A stretch of 64,000 bases of DNA from Streptomyces sp. NP160. Its GTDB lineage: Bacteria > Actinomycetota > Actinomycetes > Actinomycetales > Quadrisphaeraceae. This document shows positions 7,598 to 16,234 of the stretch, one piece after another (position 1 is the first letter of the stretch; every line of letters begins with the position of its first letter). Location of the stretch: NCBI RefSeq assembly GCF_006335115.1, contig NZ_VDMJ01000044.1, positions 23,863 through 87,862 on the forward strand. Reading direction: 5' to 3'. A model generated the notes under the pieces. It was not told the DNA's origin and did no database searches. It worked only from the letters and a program-made list of their open reading frames with translations. Both the position numbers and the translations under genes were made by a program.

Positions 7598-10194
7598 GCG
7601 AGAAGGTGCTCGACGTCCCCGACCTCAGCCTCGTGGTGCTGGTCGGCGCCAGCGGCTCCGGCAAGTCGACGTTCGCGGCGCAGCACTTCGGCCCGTTCGA
7701 GGTGGTCTCCTCCGACCACTGCCGCGGGCTCGTCGCCGACGACGTCAACGACCAGGCCGCCACGGCCGACGCCTTCGACGTGCTCCACCACATCGCGGGG
7801 GTGCGCCTGCGCCGCGGCCACCTCACCGTGGTCGACGCGACCAACGTCCAGGCCGACGCCCGCCGCCAGCTGGTGGCACTGGCCCGCGAGCACGACGTGC
7901 TGCCGGTGGCGATCGTCCTCGACCTGCCGGAGCGGGTCTGCGTGGAGCGCAACGCAGCCCGGCCCGACCGCGACGTCGGCGCGCAGGTGGTCAAGCGCCA
8001 CCGCGACGCGCTCCGCCGGTCGCTGCGGTCCCTGCGCCGCGAGGGGTTCCGCACGGTGCACGTGCTGAGCTCGGTGGAGGAGGTGGCGGCCGCGCGGATC
8101 GTCAGGACGCCCCTGCGCTCCGACCGGCGCGGCGAGCACGGCCCGTTCGACGTCATCGGCGACGTGCACGGCTGCCGCTCGGAGCTGGAGACCCTGCTCG
8201 GCGCCCTCGGCTACGTCGTCACGCGCGACGGGCGCGGCCGCCCCGTCGACGCCGCGCACCCCGAGGGCCGGCGCGCGGTGTTCCTCGGCGACCTCGTCGA
8301 CAGGGGCCCCGACACCCCCGGCGTCCTGCGCCTGGTCATGGGCATGGTGCAGGCGGGGCACGCGCTCGCCGTCCCCGGCAACCACGAGGCCAAGCTCGTC
8401 CGCGCCCTCGACGGCCGCGACGTCACCGTCAGCCACGGCCTGGAGACCACGCTCGCCCAGATCGAGGCCATCGAGGACGACGACGAGCGGCGCGCCTTCC
8501 GCGAGCGCGTCCGCGGCTTCGCCGACGGCCTGGTGAGCCACCTGGTGCTGGACGACGGGAAGCTCGTCGTGGCGCACGCCGGGCTCAAGGAGGCGTACCA
8601 CAACCGGGCGTCCGGGCGGGTGCGCAGCTTCGCCCTCTACGGCGACACCACCGGCGAGTCCGACGAGTTCGGGCTGCCGGTGAGGCTGGACTGGGCGCGC
8701 GACTACCGCGGCCGCGCGACCGTGCTCTACGGGCACGTGCCGACGCCGGAGCTGGAGTGGGTCAACGGCACGCTCTGCCTCGACACCGGCGTGGTCTTCG
8801 GGGGCGCGCTGTCAGCGCTGCGCTGGCCGGAGCGCGAGCCGGTGCAGGTACCGGCGGAGGCAGTGCACTACGAGCCGGTGAGGCCGCTCGTCGCCGCGCA
8901 GCCGGTGCGGGACGACGACGACCTCGCGCTCACCGACGTCGTCTCGACCGACGGCGCGGGCCGCGGCGTCGAGACGCGCCTGGCGGGGCGGGTCGCCGTG
9001 GCCGCGGAGCAGGCGGCGGGGGCGCTGGAGGTGATGAGCCGGTTCGCGGTGGACCCGCACCTGCTCTGGTACCTCCCGGCGACCATGGCCCCTGCCGGCA
9101 GCTGGGCGGACGCGCCGGAGCTGCTGGAGCACCCGCAGGCGGCGTTCGAGGCGTACCGCAAGGTGGGCGTCACGGACCTGCTGTGCGAGGAGAAGCACAT
9201 GGGCTCGCGGGCGGTGGTGCTCGTGGCGCGCTCGCGCGACGGGCTCGCGCCGTGGTCGAGCACCGGCGGTGCGGTGCACACGCGCACCGGGCGCTCGTTC
9301 TTCGGCGAGGAGCTGACGGTCGCCCTCCTCGACCGGGTGCGCGCCGCGGCGGAGCGGGCCGGGCTGTGGGACGAGCTGTGCGGCCCGGCTGACAGCGCGA
9401 CCGAGGACCAGTGGGTGCTGCTCGACGCCGAGCTGCTGCCGTGGTCGGCGAAGGCCGAGGAGCTGCTCCGCACGCAGTACGCCGCGGTCGGCGCAGCGGC
9501 GAGGGCGGCGCTGCCGGCCGCCGTCGTCGCCCTGGAGCAGTCAGCGGCCCGCGGGCTCGACGTGGGCGCGCTGCTGGAGAAGACCCGCCAGCGGGAGGTG
9601 GACGCCACCGCGTTCACCGAGGCGTACCGCCGGTACGTGTGGCCGACCGGCGTGGCCGAGGGCCGGCTCGACGGCGTGCAGCTGGCCCCCTTCCAGCTCC
9701 TCGCCGCGTCCGGCGTCCAGACCTTCGGCGACCGCGACCACGGCTGGCACCTCTCCGTGGCCGACCGCCTGGTCGAGGCCGACCCGCAGCTGTTCCGCAC
9801 CACCCGGCGCCACCGCGTCGACGCTGCGGACGCCGCGTCCTGCGAGGCCGGCACCGCCTGGTGGACCGACCTCACGGCTGCCGGCGGTGAGGGGATGGTC
9901 GTCAAGCCGTTCGCCGGAGCCGCGCTGCGCGGGCCGAAGGGCGTCGTCCAGCCGGGCACGAAGGTGCGCGGCGCGGAGTACCTGCGGCTCGTCTACGGCC
10001 CCGGGTACACCCGCGACCTGGAGCGCCTCAGGCAGCGCCAGCTCGGCCGCAAGCGCGGCCTGGCGCTGCGCGAGCACGCGCTGGGGGTCGAGTCGCTGGC
10101 CCGCCTGGCCGACGGCGACCCGCTGTGGCGCGTCCACGAGGCGGTGTTCGCCGTGCTCGCGCTGGAGTCCGAGCCGGTCGACCCCCGCCTCTGA
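7594..10194 (+). CDS. pnkp: Polynucleotide kinase-phosphatase with ligase domain Pnkp
   Basis: 866 residues in three modules. An N-terminal kinase has the P-loop GASGSGKST (about residues 18-26) and phosphorylates 5'-OH RNA ends. A central metallophosphatase (about 180-430) has GDVHGC, FLGDLVDRGP, PGNHEAK and VVAHAG and removes 3'-phosphate or cyclic phosphate. The C-terminal ligase/adenylyltransferase domain (about 480-866) has CEEKHMGSRAVV with Lys534 as the predicted AMP acceptor, and GEGMVVKP. Length and order match characterised bacterial Pnkp. With Hen1 it forms the Pnkp/Hen1 RNA repair complex. The gene starts at a GTG overlapping the hen1 stop. Confidence 0.95.
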   Translation: MSEKVLDVPDLSLVVLVGASGSGKSTFAAQHFGPFEVVSSDHCRGLVADDVNDQAATADAFDVLHHIAGVRLRRGHLTVVDATNVQADARRQLVALAREHDVLPVAIVLDLPERVCVERNAARPDRDVGAQVVKRHRDALRRSLRSLRREGFRTVHVLSSVEEVAAARIVRTPLRSDRRGEHGPFDVIGDVHGCRSELETLLGALGYVVTRDGRGRPVDAAHPEGRRAVFLGDLVDRGPDTPGVLRLVMGMVQAGHALAVPGNHEAKLVRALDGRDVTVSHGLETTLAQIEAIEDDDERRAFRERVRGFADGLVSHLVLDDGKLVVAHAGLKEAYHNRASGRVRSFALYGDTTGESDEFGLPVRLDWARDYRGRATVLYGHVPTPELEWVNGTLCLDTGVVFGGALSALRWPEREPVQVPAEAVHYEPVRPLVAAQPVRDDDDLALTDVVSTDGAGRGVETRLAGRVAVAAEQAAGALEVMSRFAVDPHLLWYLPATMAPAGSWADAPELLEHPQAAFEAYRKVGVTDLLCEEKHMGSRAVVLVARSRDGLAPWSSTGGAVHTRTGRSFFGEELTVALLDRVRAAAERAGLWDELCGPADSATEDQWVLLDAELLPWSAKAEELLRTQYAAVGAAARAALPAAVVALEQSAARGLDVGALLEKTRQREVDATAFTEAYRRYVWPTGVAEGRLDGVQLAPFQLLAASGVQTFGDRDHGWHLSVADRLVEADPQLFRTTRRHRVDAADAASCEAGTAWWTDLTAAGGEGMVVKPFAGAALRGPKGVVQPGTKVRGAEYLRLVYGPGYTRDLERLRQRQLGRKRGLALREHALGVESLARLADGDPLWRVHEAVFAVLALESEPVDPRL

Positions 10195-10251
10195 CCTCGC
10201 TCGCCCTGCTCCCCCGCAGCCGAGTGCCCGGTTGCGGTGCTCGAGCGCTGG

Positions 10252-11337
10252 TCAGCGGCTCGTGGAGGTGAGCTCCTCGCGCAGCAGGGCGGTCCCGGCC
10301 ACCAGGGCGCTGAGCTTGTCCTGCGCCACGGAGCGCGGCAGCGGCGCCATGCCGCAGTTGGTGCTGGGGATCAGGTGGTCCGCGTCGACGAACGCCAGCG
10401 CGCTCCGGAGCGTGTCGGCGACCTCGTCGGGGGTCTCCACCCGCTCGCTCGCCACGTCGATGGCCCCGAGCATGACCTTCTTGCCCCTGACCAGCTCGAT
10501 CAGCTCCAGCGGCACGTGAGAGTGGTGTCCCTCCAGCGAGACGATGTCGATGCTCGACCGCTGCAGCAGCGGGAAGGAGTTCTCGTACTGGCGCCACTCG
10601 GGTCCGAGCGTCGCCTTCCAGTCGGTGTTCGCCTTGATCCCGTAGCCGTAGCAGATGTGGACGGCCGTCTGGGCGCGGAGGCCCTGCGCCGCGCGCTCCA
10701 GCGCCGCCACGCCCCAGTCGCGCACCTCGTCGTGGAAGACGGTGAAGGCGGGCTCGTCGAACTGGATGACGTCCACCCCGGCGGCCTCCAGCTCGCGCGC
10801 CTCCTGGTTGAGGATCGTCGCGAACTCCAGCGCCAGCTGCTCCCGGCTGCGGTAGTGGCGGTCGTAGAGGGTGTCGACCATCGTCATCGGGCCGGGGAGC
10901 GCCCACTTGACCGGCTGGTCGGTCTGGCTGCGCAGGAACGCCGCGTCGTCGACGAAGACCGGCCGCTCACGGCTGACGGCGCCGACGACGGTCGGCACGC
11001 TCGCGTCGTACCGGTCGCGGATGCGGACCGTCTCCCGCTGCTCGAAGTCGACCCCGGAGAGGTGCTCGATGAAGGTCGTGACGAAGTGCTGCCGGGTCTG
11101 CTCGCCGTCGCAGACGACGTCGAGCCCACGGCGCTGCTGCTCCAGCACCACGGCGCGCAGCGCGTCCCGCTTGCCCTCGGCCAGCGCCTCCCCCTCCAGC
11201 CGCCACGGCGCCCAGAGGGTCTCCGGCTGCGCGAGCCACGAGGGCTTCGGGAGGCTGCCGACGATGGCGGTGGGGAGGAGTGCGGACACGGTCGGGGGCC
11301 CTTCGCTGGTGGACGGGGTGCTCGAGGGGGTGCTCAC
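10252..11337 (-). CDS. mesD: Core methionine synthase, MesD-like (MetE C-terminal domain only)
   Basis: 361 residues corresponding only to the catalytic half of cobalamin-independent MetE; the N-terminal folate-binding half is missing. The homocysteine/zinc site is complete: His227 and Cys229 (AVHICYGYG), Glu269 (SLEGHHSH) and Cys328 (STNCGMAPL). VIQFDEPAF is also typical. Families of such core synthases are known; MesD, from aerobic bacteria, works with a DUF1852 protein and oxygen rather than methyl-folate. The DUF1852 gene lies directly upstream and its stop overlaps this GTG (GTGA), which supports MesD. A second GTG at 11289 is a possible start. The methyl donor is not known to me. Confidence 0.85.
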   Translation of the reverse strand: MSTPSSTPSTSEGPPTVSALLPTAIVGSLPKPSWLAQPETLWAPWRLEGEALAEGKRDALRAVVLEQQRRGLDVVCDGEQTRQHFVTTFIEHLSGVDFEQRETVRIRDRYDASVPTVVGAVSRERPVFVDDAAFLRSQTDQPVKWALPGPMTMVDTLYDRHYRSREQLALEFATILNQEARELEAAGVDVIQFDEPAFTVFHDEVRDWGVAALERAAQGLRAQTAVHICYGYGIKANTDWKATLGPEWRQYENSFPLLQRSSIDIVSLEGHHSHVPLELIELVRGKKVMLGAIDVASERVETPDEVADTLRSALAFVDADHLIPSTNCGMAPLPRSVAQDKLSALVAGTALLREELTSTSR

Positions 11338-12326
11338 CCGACGAGCGCCGAGCGGCCGGCGACCCACCGCTCGAGGAGGTCGCGGTGCGGTTCCACGAAG
11401 TGCTCCTCGGTGAAGCGGCCCTGCGTGACGGCGAGGCGGCTGCGCTCCTCGCGGTCGTACTCGACCTGCGTGCGGGAGAAGTCCTCGTGGGCGAGGCTCG
11501 GCGTGTACACGCTCCCCGCCGCCGAGTTCGCGTTGTAGATCTCCGGCCGGTAGATCTTCTGGAACGCCTCCATCGTGGCGGTCGTGCCGATGAGCTGCAG
11601 GTCCGTGTAGTCGCCCAGCAGGTCGCCCCGGAAGTAGAACGCGAGCGGTGCCACCGCGCCGCGGGGCATGAAGAAGCGGACCCCGAGCCCCATCTTCGCG
11701 AAGTAGGCGTCCGTCAGGGAGTGCGCGTCCTGCAGGTACTCGACACCGAGCACGGGGTGCTGGTTCTCCGTCCGGCGGTAGGTCCGGCTCGTCGAGACGC
11801 TGATGCAGATCACCGGCGGCTGCGAGAAGCGCTGCCGGTAGGCGCTGGAGTCGAGGAACTCCGCGAAGAGCTTCCCGTGCAGGTCGCCGAAGTCGTCCGG
11901 CAGGGCGGTCCCGGGTGCACCCCCCGTGATCGAGGGCAGCCGCACGCTGAAGTCGTAGTCGCGGACGTAGGAGGAGAAGTTGTTCCCCACGATGCCGCGG
12001 TGGCGCTGTCCGCTGCGCCGGTCCACGACCTGGAGGTCCAGCACCTCGATCAGCGGGAAGCCGTCGCCCCCGCCGTCCTCGGCGAACCGCAGCTCGACGG
12101 AGACGATCTCCAGCTCCACCGCGTACCGGTCCTGCTCCGGGTTGTCCCAGTCGGCGAGGTCGTTGAACCGGCGGTCGATCATCGTCAGCACGCGGCGCAG
12201 GTTCTGCTGGCGCTGCGGCCCCCGGGCGAGGTTGGCGAAGTTCGTGGTGGCGCGGGAGCCGCTCGACGGCTCGTAGTCCTCGTCGAAGCGGGTGGTGGTG
12301 ATGGTGAAGTCGAAGCCGTTCGCCAC
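11334..12326 (-). CDS. mesX: DUF1852 protein, MesX-like partner of MesD
   Basis: 330 residues of the DUF1852 family: an N-terminal FDFTITTTRFDEDYEPS, then SRATTNFANLARG, LTMIDRRFNDL, RHRGIVGNNFSSYVRDYDFS and a C-terminal YRPEIYNANSAAGSVYTPSL. The family's function is uncharacterised biochemically, but genetics in other aerobes show it is needed, with oxygen, for MesD-dependent methionine synthesis. The GTG at 12326 is chosen because a GGGGG run lies about 7 bases upstream and the family starts at this point; an ATG 27 codons further upstream is unlikely. It is the first gene of the mesX-mesD unit and diverges from a LysR gene. Confidence 0.85.
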   Translation of the reverse strand: MANGFDFTITTTRFDEDYEPSSGSRATTNFANLARGPQRQQNLRRVLTMIDRRFNDLADWDNPEQDRYAVELEIVSVELRFAEDGGGDGFPLIEVLDLQVVDRRSGQRHRGIVGNNFSSYVRDYDFSVRLPSITGGAPGTALPDDFGDLHGKLFAEFLDSSAYRQRFSQPPVICISVSTSRTYRRTENQHPVLGVEYLQDAHSLTDAYFAKMGLGVRFFMPRGAVAPLAFYFRGDLLGDYTDLQLIGTTATMEAFQKIYRPEIYNANSAAGSVYTPSLAHEDFSRTQVEYDREERSRLAVTQGRFTEEHFVEPHRDLLERWVAGRSALVG

Positions 12327-12413
12327 GTGCGCCCCCTGCGGATCCCTGACCAGCCGGGCCGGCCCTGCGGTCGTCGAGCCCCCATCGTGGGGCTGGACCC
12401 CGATCATCAGGTA

Positions 12414-12428
12414 ATCCGCGAACAGGAT
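12414..12428. promoter_or_regulatory. Candidate LysR-type (T-N11-A) box
   Basis: ATCC-N7-GGAT contains a T-N11-A core, the usual form of LysR binding sites, and lies in the 123-base divergent region between mesX and the LysR gene, 22 bases before the LysR start. Assigned from symmetry and position only. Confidence 0.35.
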
Positions 12429-12449
12429 CGCGTCCTACAGTCAACGGCT

Positions 12450-13469
12450 ATGGCGCGACGGTCCAGCGGTGTGACGCTGCAGCAGCTGCAGTACTTCATC
12501 GAGGTCGCGGCGGAGGGGTCCATCTCCGCCGCCGCCGACCTGCTCTACGTCGCGCAGCCGACGCTGTCCGCCGCCATGAAGGAGCTCGAGGCCCGGGTGG
12601 GTCGTCCCCTCCTCCTCCGCTCGGCCCGCGGGGTCACGCTCACCACCGACGGGGCGGAGTTCCTCGGCTACGCCCGGCAGGTGGTCGAGCAGGTCGCGCT
12701 CCTCGAGCAGCGCTACCTCGGCGGGCCGCCGTCGCGGCGGCTGCTCGGGGTGTCGACGCAGCACTACTCGTTCGCCGTGGACGCCTTCGTCCGGATGGTC
12801 CGCCGCGCCGACAGCGCCCAGTACGAGTTCTCCCTGAGGGAGACGCGCACCTGGGACATCATCGAGGACGTCCGCACGCTGCGCAGCGAGGTGGGCATCA
12901 TCTACCGCAGCGACTTCAACCGGGCCGTCATCGACAAGCTGCTGCGGGACTCCGGGCTCGAGTTCCGGCCGCTCTTCCTCGCCGAGCCGCACATCTTCGT
13001 CTCCCGCAAGAACCCGCTCGCCGCCCGGGAGCGCGTGACCCTGGACGACCTCGCGGACCTCCCGCGGCTCACCTTCGACCAGGGGACGAACAACTCCTTC
13101 TACTTCGCCGAGGAGATCCTCTCCACCCTGTCGAGCGCGCGGGAGATCCGCGTCTCCGACCGCGCGACGATCTTCAACCTCATGATCGGGCTCGACGGCT
13201 ACACGATCTCGACGGGCATCATCAGCGACGACCTCGACCCCTCGATCGTCGCCGTCCCCCTCGACGTCGACGAGCGCATCGAGATCGGGTGGATCGACCA
13301 CTCCGCCATCCCCCTCACCGAGCAGGCGCAGCGCTACCTCGACGAGGTGCGTGCCGTGGTCGCGGGCTTCGGCGTCACGCTGCTCGGGCAGGAGCCAGGA
13401 CCGCAGCCGCCCGGCTCCCGGGCACCCGCCGGGCGCGGGGCCCAGCGAGGGGCTTCACTCGGTGCGTGA
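12450..13469 (+). CDS. LysR family transcriptional regulator
   Basis: 339 residues. The N-terminal winged helix (VTLQQLQYFIEVAAEGSIS, LYVAQPTLSAAMKELEARVG) is followed by a periplasmic-binding-like effector domain (about 95-310) and a Pro/Gly-rich tail. It is transcribed divergently from mesX-mesD, with 123 bases between the two starts, so it most likely regulates them in response to a methionine-pathway metabolite such as homocysteine, as MetR does for metE. That link is inferred from position. The ATG at 12450 lacks a strong Shine-Dalgarno, which suggests a nearly leaderless message. Confidence 0.88.
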   Translation: MARRSSGVTLQQLQYFIEVAAEGSISAAADLLYVAQPTLSAAMKELEARVGRPLLLRSARGVTLTTDGAEFLGYARQVVEQVALLEQRYLGGPPSRRLLGVSTQHYSFAVDAFVRMVRRADSAQYEFSLRETRTWDIIEDVRTLRSEVGIIYRSDFNRAVIDKLLRDSGLEFRPLFLAEPHIFVSRKNPLAARERVTLDDLADLPRLTFDQGTNNSFYFAEEILSTLSSAREIRVSDRATIFNLMIGLDGYTISTGIISDDLDPSIVAVPLDVDERIEIGWIDHSAIPLTEQAQRYLDEVRAVVAGFGVTLLGQEPGPQPPGSRAPAGRGAQRGASLGA

Positions 13470-13479
13470 GGTGGGAGGC

Positions 13480-14172
13480 ATGACGACGGACGGCAGCGGC
13501 GGCCGCGGCGCGGTGGCCGCCCTCGAGGCGGAGCAGGTGTCGGTGAGGCTGCGGGCCGCGATGGCCCTGGGCACGTGGCCGGACGTGGAGCACCTGGACG
13601 CCGTGGTGAGGCGCAGCGCGGTGGAGCCCGACCCCTTCGTGCGCGACACCCTGGCGTGGGTGCTCACCCGGCTGCCGGCGGCACCGGTCCTCGCGAGGGT
13701 GCGCCCCGAGCTGGACGACCCGAGGCCGCAGGCGCGCGCCCAGGCGCTGCACGCGCTGTCCAAGGTGCTCGACCGCTCGACGCGGTCGTGGATCACGCCG
13801 GAGCTGATCGCCGACCTCGACGACACCGTCGCCCGCACCGCGTGGAGGGCAGCCGTGGCGCTGACCCCCCGGGACGACCTCGAGGACGGACGGGAGGTCG
13901 ACGCCGCGGCGGAGGCCGAGCGGGCGGAGCTCGCCGAGCTGCTGGGCCGGCAGCTCGGCCGCGGTGACCGCGAGGTGCAGCGCGCCCTGAGCCGCGCCCT
14001 CGAGCAGCTCGGGCCGGCCGCCACCGCCGTGCTGCGCCGCGCGACCGGCTCGTCCCGCCCCGAGGTCGCCGAGCACGCCCGGACGGCGCTGCTGGTGGCG
14101 CACGACCCGCAGGCGGCGTTCGCCTTCGACGTCCAGTCCGCCGAGCGCGCCCAGGGCCGGGCCGGCGACTGA
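13480..14172 (+). CDS. HEAT-repeat protein
   Basis: 230 residues made almost wholly of amphipathic helix pairs of HEAT type, for example SVRLRAAMALGTWPDVEHLDAVVRRS, DPFVRDTLAWVLTRL, PQARAQALHALSKVL and REVQRALSRALEQLG. Such proteins act as protein-binding scaffolds; no enzyme motif is present. The ATG at 13480 has a GGGAGG a few bases upstream and follows the LysR stop by 10 bases, so it may be co-transcribed with it. Confidence 0.7.
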   Translation: MTTDGSGGRGAVAALEAEQVSVRLRAAMALGTWPDVEHLDAVVRRSAVEPDPFVRDTLAWVLTRLPAAPVLARVRPELDDPRPQARAQALHALSKVLDRSTRSWITPELIADLDDTVARTAWRAAVALTPRDDLEDGREVDAAAEAERAELAELLGRQLGRGDREVQRALSRALEQLGPAATAVLRRATGSSRPEVAEHARTALLVAHDPQAAFAFDVQSAERAQGRAGD

Positions 14173-14206
14173 TCAGCCGGCGGGCAGTCGGCGGGGGGTC
14201 CCGCCG

Positions 14207-15346
14207 GTGGACGCGGCCAGCTGGTCGGACGCGCAGGTGCTCCCGCGCGGCTCCGCGCTCGCGGAGGCGATCACGGCGCGGGAGGGTGGCGCCGTGGCCG
14301 AGGAGACCGTCGACGGCATCGAGCGCGCGACCTTCGGCGCCGTGCCCCTCGCCGTCGTCGACGACTGGCTGCGCCGGCACGTGCGCGCCCGCCTCGGCAC
14401 GGACCTCGACGCGGTGGAGCTGCGCTCGGGCCGCGTCGACGCCGTGTTCGGGCTCCGCCTGGCGGACGGGCGGCGCGTCGTCGTCAAGGTCCACCGCGGC
14501 GAGCTCGACGCCTCCCGCACCGCGTCGCTCGCGGCCGCGGTGGAAGCCCAGCGGCTGCTCGCCGCGGCCGGCTACCCGTGCCCCGTCCCGCTCGACGGTC
14601 CCGCCGCCACCGACGGCCTGACCGCCACCACCGAGACCTGGCTCGACGACGGCGCGCCCGGCAACGCCCACCGCGCCCCCGTGCGCCGGGCGCTGGCGGT
14701 CAGCCTCGCCGAGCAGGTCCAGCTGCTGCGCGCCCTGCCCGCCCACCACCGCGACGCGCTGCGGCACCCCCCGGCGTGGGCCGTCCACCAGCACGGGCCG
14801 TGGCCGACCCCGCACGACCCGATCTTCGACTTCAGCACCACCCGGCCCGAGCACGCCTGGCTGGACGACCTCGCCGGCCGCGCCTCGGCCGCCATCAACC
14901 GCCCCGGCGCCCCGCAGACCGAGCGCGTGGTCGGCCACAGCGACTGGTGCTGCGGCAACGTGCGCTTCTCGCCCGCCGCTCAGGACGACGACGGACGCGG
15001 CGAGGTCCGCGTGGTGAGCGCGTGGGACTGGGACAGCGTGGTGGTCGAGTCCGAGGCGGTCGTCGCCGGCATGGCCGCGGCGTCCTTCCCCGACAGCAGC
15101 ACGAGCGGCCCACAGGCGCCGACGCCCGCAGAGGCCGCCGCCTTCCTGGCCGAGTTCGCCGACGTCAGGCGGCGCCCGTTCTCGCAGGAGGAGCAGGTGA
15201 CCGCCGCGGCGACCGTCGCGTGGACGCTGGCGTACAACGCCCGGTGCCTGGTCAGCGCCACCGACATGGGCTTCGCCGTCCCGGGGGGCTCCACGCTGGA
15301 GGCCCTCGCCGCGCAGGGCGAGGCCTACCTCGCGCTGCGCTGGTGA
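14207..15346 (+). CDS. APH-like phosphotransferase family protein
   Basis: 379 residues with an aminoglycoside phosphotransferase (protein-kinase-like) fold. The ATP-binding Lys is in RRVVVKVHRGEL, the catalytic loop reads VVGHSDWCCGNVRF (HGDxxxxN type with S for G and Asp retained), and the metal-binding Asp is in AWDWDSV. The GTG start follows the HEAT-repeat gene by 34 bases. The family covers antibiotic, sugar and homoserine kinases; which one cannot be told here. Nothing nearby suggests a resistance cassette. Confidence 0.7.
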   Translation: MDAASWSDAQVLPRGSALAEAITAREGGAVAEETVDGIERATFGAVPLAVVDDWLRRHVRARLGTDLDAVELRSGRVDAVFGLRLADGRRVVVKVHRGELDASRTASLAAAVEAQRLLAAAGYPCPVPLDGPAATDGLTATTETWLDDGAPGNAHRAPVRRALAVSLAEQVQLLRALPAHHRDALRHPPAWAVHQHGPWPTPHDPIFDFSTTRPEHAWLDDLAGRASAAINRPGAPQTERVVGHSDWCCGNVRFSPAAQDDDGRGEVRVVSAWDWDSVVVESEAVVAGMAAASFPDSSTSGPQAPTPAEAAAFLAEFADVRRRPFSQEEQVTAAATVAWTLAYNARCLVSATDMGFAVPGGSTLEALAAQGEAYLALRW

Positions 15347-15356
15347 GGTTCGAGGG

Positions 15357-16121
15357 TCAGCGGGTGCTCAGAGGGAGCCACGCGAGCACGTCCTGGACGG
15401 TCCGGTCCCAGTAGTCCCAGGTGTGGGCGCCCGGGTCGAAGCCGTCGGTGACGTCGAAGCCCCGCTCGCGCGCGGCCGCGGCGAACCGGCGGTTGGATTC
15501 CACGAGGCCGTCCTCGGTGCCGCAGCGGACGTAGAGCTTCGGCGCGGTGGCCGGGTCGACCCGGTCGAGCAGGGCGAACAGGTCCGCCGAGGTGCCCGCC
15601 AGCGGTGCGTCCGCCACGTGGGAGAACACGTCGAGGGCGTCCTCGCGCTGCAGCTCCGCGGCGTCCAGCGCACCCGACAGGCTCGCTGCGGCGGCGAACC
15701 GCTCCGGCTGGCGCAGAGCTGACAGCGCGGCGCCGTACCCACCCATCGACAGGCCCGCCACGAAGGTGTCCTCGCGGGCGTCCGAGACCCGGAAGAAGCG
15801 CTGGACGACGGCCGGCAGCTCCTCGGACAGGAACGTCCAGTACGCCCCGGTGTGCGCGCCGTCGAGGTAGAAGCTGCGCGCCACCTGCGGCATCACCACG
15901 GCCAGGCCGAGCTCGGAGGCGTACCGCTCGACCGAGGTGCGGCGGGTCCAGGTGGTGCAGTCGTCGGAGAGCCCGTGCAGCAGGTACAGCACCGGCGGCG
16001 GCTCGTCGCCGCCACTGCCGCCCATGCCGATCTGGGAGGCGGTGGGCTGCGGGAGCACCACCTGCATCGACGTGGAGAGGGCCAGGGCGTCGGAGAAGAA
16101 GTCGCAGCGGACCAGGGCCAT
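15357..16121 (-). CDS. Esterase family protein, alpha/beta hydrolase
   Basis: About 254 residues of the esterase D/FrmB/antigen-85-like group. LLYLLHGLSDD-type oxyanion motif (VLYLLHGLSDDCTTW), nucleophile elbow AGLSMGGYGA, Asp in RCGTEDGLV and His in PGAHTWDYW complete the catalytic set. There is no signal peptide, so it is probably cytoplasmic, as S-formylglutathione-hydrolase-like and acyl-ester hydrolases are. The ATG at 16121 is preferred over one three codons upstream because GAGGAG lies 8 bases from it. Substrate unknown. Confidence 0.85.
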   Translation of the reverse strand: MALVRCDFFSDALALSTSMQVVLPQPTASQIGMGGSGGDEPPPVLYLLHGLSDDCTTWTRRTSVERYASELGLAVVMPQVARSFYLDGAHTGAYWTFLSEELPAVVQRFFRVSDAREDTFVAGLSMGGYGAALSALRQPERFAAAASLSGALDAAELQREDALDVFSHVADAPLAGTSADLFALLDRVDPATAPKLYVRCGTEDGLVESNRRFAAAARERGFDVTDGFDPGAHTWDYWDRTVQDVLAWLPLSTR

Positions 16122-16234
16122 CGTCAGCACTCCTCGTCGGGTCGGGGACGACCGCCTCAGCAGACCAGACGTCGTACCGGCGCGCGAGGCGCGGGCGGCA
16201 CCCCTGCGGACCGGTCGGCGTCTCGACGCAGCGG

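Noticed and set aside
10252-11337. Truncated, broken metE
   Set aside because: The catalytic zinc ligands are intact, length fits known core synthases and the DUF1852 partner is coupled, so it is not a pseudogene.
14207-15346. Antibiotic resistance phosphotransferase
   Set aside because: The APH fold is there, but sequence and context do not match a known resistance subfamily; only the fold is claimed.
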